Part shown: in pieces, positions 4,440 through 6,588 of the stretch
Layout: every line of letters begins with the position of its first letter
Position numbering within the stretch: position 1 is the first letter of the stretch
Assembly (NCBI GenBank): GCA_003545625.1
Contig: DODH01000106.1
Span: forward strand, 1 to 6,588
Reading direction: 5' to 3'
DNA: 6,588 nucleotides
Source of the DNA: Nitrospina sp.
GTDB taxonomy: Bacteria > Nitrospinota > Nitrospinia > Nitrospinales > VA-1
Translations under genes and position numbers: made by a program
The notes under the pieces: generated by a model
Database searches by the model: none
The model's input: only the letters and a program-made list of their open reading frames with translations
Told to the model about the DNA's origin: nothing

Positions 4440-6511
4440 GTCGGTTGTTTGTTTTCCAGTTCCTGGATCAGGGATTGGATAGGTCCTGCCCTGGGTTGAT
4501 CTGGTGCCAGGCGAAGGGATTCTTTCAGGTGCTCCAGGGTTTTCTCCTTATTCCTCTGGAATTGGTGATAGACCATGCCCAGGCTTAAATGGGCGGCTGG
4601 CATGGACGGGTTGATACTTAGAGCCTTTTCAAAGTTTTCAATAGCGGCAGGAATGTTTTTAGTCTGCATTTGAATATTGGCTATGTTCAAATACGGAAAA
4701 GCAAATTTTGGGTCCAGTTGGGCCGACTTTCTATATGCCGCCAGGGCCAGGTCCAAATCGCCTTTCATCATCAAGCCATTGCCCAAGCCAAAATGAGCTT
4801 TCGAATGGTTGGGTTGCATGACTAAAAATTTTTTAAAATTCTTAATTGCCTCATCAAACAGGCTGAGTTCCATTGCCAGATAAGCCAGGTTATAAAAAGC
4901 CTGCTCAAAATAGGGATTGGATTTGATGGCTTTGCGATAAGACTCTGCCGCCTCTTGGCGCTTCCCGGTAAGATGAAATGCCCGGGCAAGGTTGTAATGC
5001 GCCGGACTGTAATCGGGCTTTTGTTCCAGCGCCTTTTGGAAATAAACAATCGCCTGCGGAAGTTTTCTTTGTTTGCCATAGATATTTCCCAGATTATTCA
5101 GACCAAAAAAATAATCAGGTTGTATTTTTAACGCGCCTTCAAACTCGACGATGGCTTCGTCATATTTTCCGAGTTTGTCATACGCCTCCCCTACATTGTT
5201 ATAGGGTCGGACAAGGTTAGGCGATTTCTTTTTCGCATCGGTCCACAAAGTTACCTCATCTCTCCAGTCCCCGTTTCGAACTATCACCCCCATGGAAAAG
5301 CAAAGCAGAATTAACACAGCGCAAAAGTTAACCAGCTTTGTCGCGGGAAAAGAAAGTCCAGGAAAAACCCCCAAAGTCCGCACACAGCCAAAACCTCCGG
5401 CAAACATAAAAACAAAACCGACCATAGGCAAATAAGTTCTATGCTCTACCGCCACATCCAACAAAGGAATAAAGCTGGAAGTTGGTAACAAAGTGAGCAA
5501 TATCCAAGCCATTCCGAATCCCACACATCGTCTCCCAACTTCGGGTGAACCTGTTTCGGAAACACGGGTGGATATTCGAATCCAGAAAATTATAAAAAAT
5601 CCCAACACACCCATTCCCAGCCAGCTTTCAGATTGTAACCAGTCGCTCAATATGGGGAAATCAATATCAATATTCATATTAAATGGAAACAACATCTTCC
5701 TGAAATACTCAAGAGGAACCACAGAGGTTTGCGTCAAAAACCAGGTTCCCGGCCGCAAGTGGGCCGAAGAAGCGGATAAAAGCCCGCCCGCCACAAGCTG
5801 TTTGTATCCCACAAACGCAAGCAAGGGAATCGCCAGAAGAAGAATCCATTTTGCATTCGTTACAATCCAGGCTTTGGGTGTCTTGCGGGAAATAAAATAA
5901 AAATGAAAAAGAAAAAACATTGCAGGAAGCGTCACAATGGTTTCCTTTGAAAACCCTCCCAGCAGGAAACAAAGTCCGGAACCTATAAAATAGCCCCACC
6001 CCTTTCCCCCTGTTTCCTTCCAGGTTTTGAAACCTTTGAAAAATAAAATCATTGCTCCCAAATAAAACACAGTGACCAGCAACGAAGAGCGGCTTGAAAT
6101 ATAGGTGACGGACTGAGTATTGAGCGGATGCAACGCAAAAACCATTGCTGCAAAAAAAGGTAGAAAGGTAAAACTTTTTTGATGGGAAAACTCCTTAAGA
6201 CAATCCAAGGCTCTATGTGTAAGCTGATAAACCAGCAATGTGGCGAGGACATGAAACATAATGTTGAACAGGTGGTAGCTCCACACCCCAAATTCACTGA
6301 TGGCATAATTAATATTAAAACTGAGGATGACTAGCGGGCGCTGGAAGAAACTGAATAGAAATTGAGGAATTTTGTCTAATCCTCGAATCCACGGTTTTTC
6401 GAGAATAGAAGGAAAATCATCAAAATGAAAACCGTTTAGGAAGGTATTTCCATATACCAGCCCAATCACGGTTACCAAAATCAGTTTCGGATGGAAAGAC
6501 TTGAGGTTCAT
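4436..6511 (-). CDS. Multi-pass membrane protein with GT-C-like domain and seven C-terminal TPR repeats (TMTC-like)
   Basis: A 691-residue protein. Residues 1-412 are a polytopic membrane region with roughly 11-13 hydrophobic segments. Conserved-looking blocks resemble eukaryotic TMTC proteins and their bacterial relatives: FHFDDF (28-33) in the first extracytoplasmic loop, RPLVILSFNINYAI (58-71), ALHPLNTQSVTYISSRSSLL (126-145), GGFSKETIVTLP (185-196), YFRKMLFPFNMNIDIDFP (269-286) and EHRTYLPMVGF (356-366). The acidic pair Asp31-Asp32 matches the place where GT-C glycosyltransferases keep a catalytic acid. After WTDAKKKSPN (423-432) come seven TPR units (433-671). Eukaryotic TMTC proteins are O-mannosyltransferases using dolichyl-phosphate mannose. 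By analogy this could glycosylate periplasmic or surface proteins from a polyprenyl-phosphate sugar, but that is inference. No strong RBS precedes the ATG at 6511-6509. The stop TAG overlaps the opposing gene by four bases. No glycan genes lie next to it here. Confidence 0.87.
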   Translation of the reverse strand: MNLKSFHPKLILVTVIGLVYGNTFLNGFHFDDFPSILEKPWIRGLDKIPQFLFSFFQRPLVILSFNINYAISEFGVWSYHLFNIMFHVLATLLVYQLTHRALDCLKEFSHQKSFTFLPFFAAMVFALHPLNTQSVTYISSRSSLLVTVFYLGAMILFFKGFKTWKETGGKGWGYFIGSGLCFLLGGFSKETIVTLPAMFFLFHFYFISRKTPKAWIVTNAKWILLLAIPLLAFVGYKQLVAGGLLSASSAHLRPGTWFLTQTSVVPLEYFRKMLFPFNMNIDIDFPILSDWLQSESWLGMGVLGFFIIFWIRISTRVSETGSPEVGRRCVGFGMAWILLTLLPTSSFIPLLDVAVEHRTYLPMVGFVFMFAGGFGCVRTLGVFPGLSFPATKLVNFCAVLILLCFSMGVIVRNGDWRDEVTLWTDAKKKSPNLVRPYNNVGEAYDKLGKYDEAIVEFEGALKIQPDYFFGLNNLGNIYGKQRKLPQAIVYFQKALEQKPDYSPAHYNLARAFHLTGKRQEAAESYRKAIKSNPYFEQAFYNLAYLAMELSLFDEAIKNFKKFLVMQPNHSKAHFGLGNGLMMKGDLDLALAAYRKSAQLDPKFAFPYLNIANIQMQTKNIPAAIENFEKALSINPSMPAAHLSLGMVYHQFQRNKEKTLEHLKESLRLAPDQPRAGPIQSLIQELENKQPT
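4499..5215 (-). repeat. Seven tandem TPR units within the membrane protein gene
   Basis: Residues 433-466, 467-500, 501-534, 535-568, 569-602, 603-636 and 637-671 align as TPR helix pairs. The first six are exactly 34 residues each without insertions; the last has 35. Each shows the usual small/aromatic spacing (for example NNLGNIYGKQRKLPQAIVYF) and ends in a Pro-containing turn such as QPD, KPD, NPY or DPK. Such arrays bind peptides or partner proteins. The repeats are divergent at the DNA level, so this is an old protein repeat and not a recent DNA duplication. Confidence 0.9.
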
Positions 6512-6588
6512 GGAATTAATATTTGCCTGAATACATATAAAAATATTTTATCGGCCCCTTAGTACCCCTTCGGGGCATGAAGGCAAGT
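6512..6588. promoter_or_regulatory. Upstream region of the TPR membrane protein with a GC-rich hairpin
   Basis: This 77-base end segment has an AT-rich half next to the gene (6512-6551) and a GC-rich half. CCCC (6565-6568) and GGGG (6572-6575) can pair over a TTC loop. GCCCC at 6554-6558 can instead pair with GGGGC at 6572-6576, giving two exclusive folds. AT-rich stretches could hold a -10 element for the minus-strand gene, but I find no convincing -35/-10 pair and no good Shine-Dalgarno before the ATG. The window ends too soon to say what lies upstream. Confidence 0.3.

Noticed and set aside
5493..5900. Plus-strand open frame of 135 residues opposite the membrane region of the TPR protein
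   Set aside because: It is the complement of conserved membrane-protein codons and shows no domain and no RBS.
6577..6588. Possible start (ATGAAGGCAAGT) of a plus-strand gene at the right edge
   Set aside because: Only four codons are visible, with no Shine-Dalgarno sequence in front, so it cannot be supported.

Overview
The window looks like bacterial chromosome from a Gram-negative organism. It is gene-dense, roughly half GC by eye, and has a lipoprotein-type solute-binding protein and multi-pass membrane proteins. The TMTC-like membrane/TPR protein and the overall style would fit a marine Nitrospinota or deltaproteobacteria-like lineage. That placement is a low-confidence guess, because the window has no rRNA or other marker gene. 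I see no tRNA, rRNA, CRISPR array, insertion sequence, integrase or phage gene.

Layout: (1) 1-786, minus strand: the first 262 codons of purD (purine biosynthesis), cut by the left edge. (2) 787-891: a short divergent control region with an AT-rich palindrome. (3) 892-3514, plus strand: a compact three-gene ABC importer operon of ATPase, binding lipoprotein and permease. The first two genes overlap and the last two are 9 bases apart. (4) 3511-3909, minus strand: a small four-helix membrane protein of unknown function. (5) 3910-4160: a non-coding stretch with three potential hairpins and a good sigma70-type promoter. (6) 4161-4439, plus strand: a 92-residue acidic protein of unknown function. 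(7) 4436-6511, minus strand: a 691-residue polytopic membrane protein with GT-C glycosyltransferase features and seven C-terminal TPR repeats. (8) 6512-6588: its upstream region, with a small GC-rich hairpin.

How the genes work together: the importer is the only clear multi-gene unit. Its binding protein and permease belong to the polar amino acid uptake type. Its ATPase carries a C-terminal TOBE extension of the kind found in PotA/FbpC/UgpC-like ATPases rather than the short GlnQ/HisP type. The subunits therefore appear to come from different ABC lineages. The substrate is probably an amino acid or a related small amine/acid, but it cannot be fixed from sequence.

Two architectural points stand out. 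Both convergent gene pairs (permease with the four-helix protein; the small acidic protein with the TPR protein) overlap by exactly four bases through interlocked stop codons, leaving no room for terminators between them. In addition, the minus strand at 3996-3955 could form two successive hairpins followed by a T-run, with a possible alternative pairing, just upstream of the four-helix protein gene. I found no clearly new defence or mobile system. The most interesting items are the mixed-lineage transporter, the bacterial TMTC-like protein, and the unknown small genes with their structured intergenic region.
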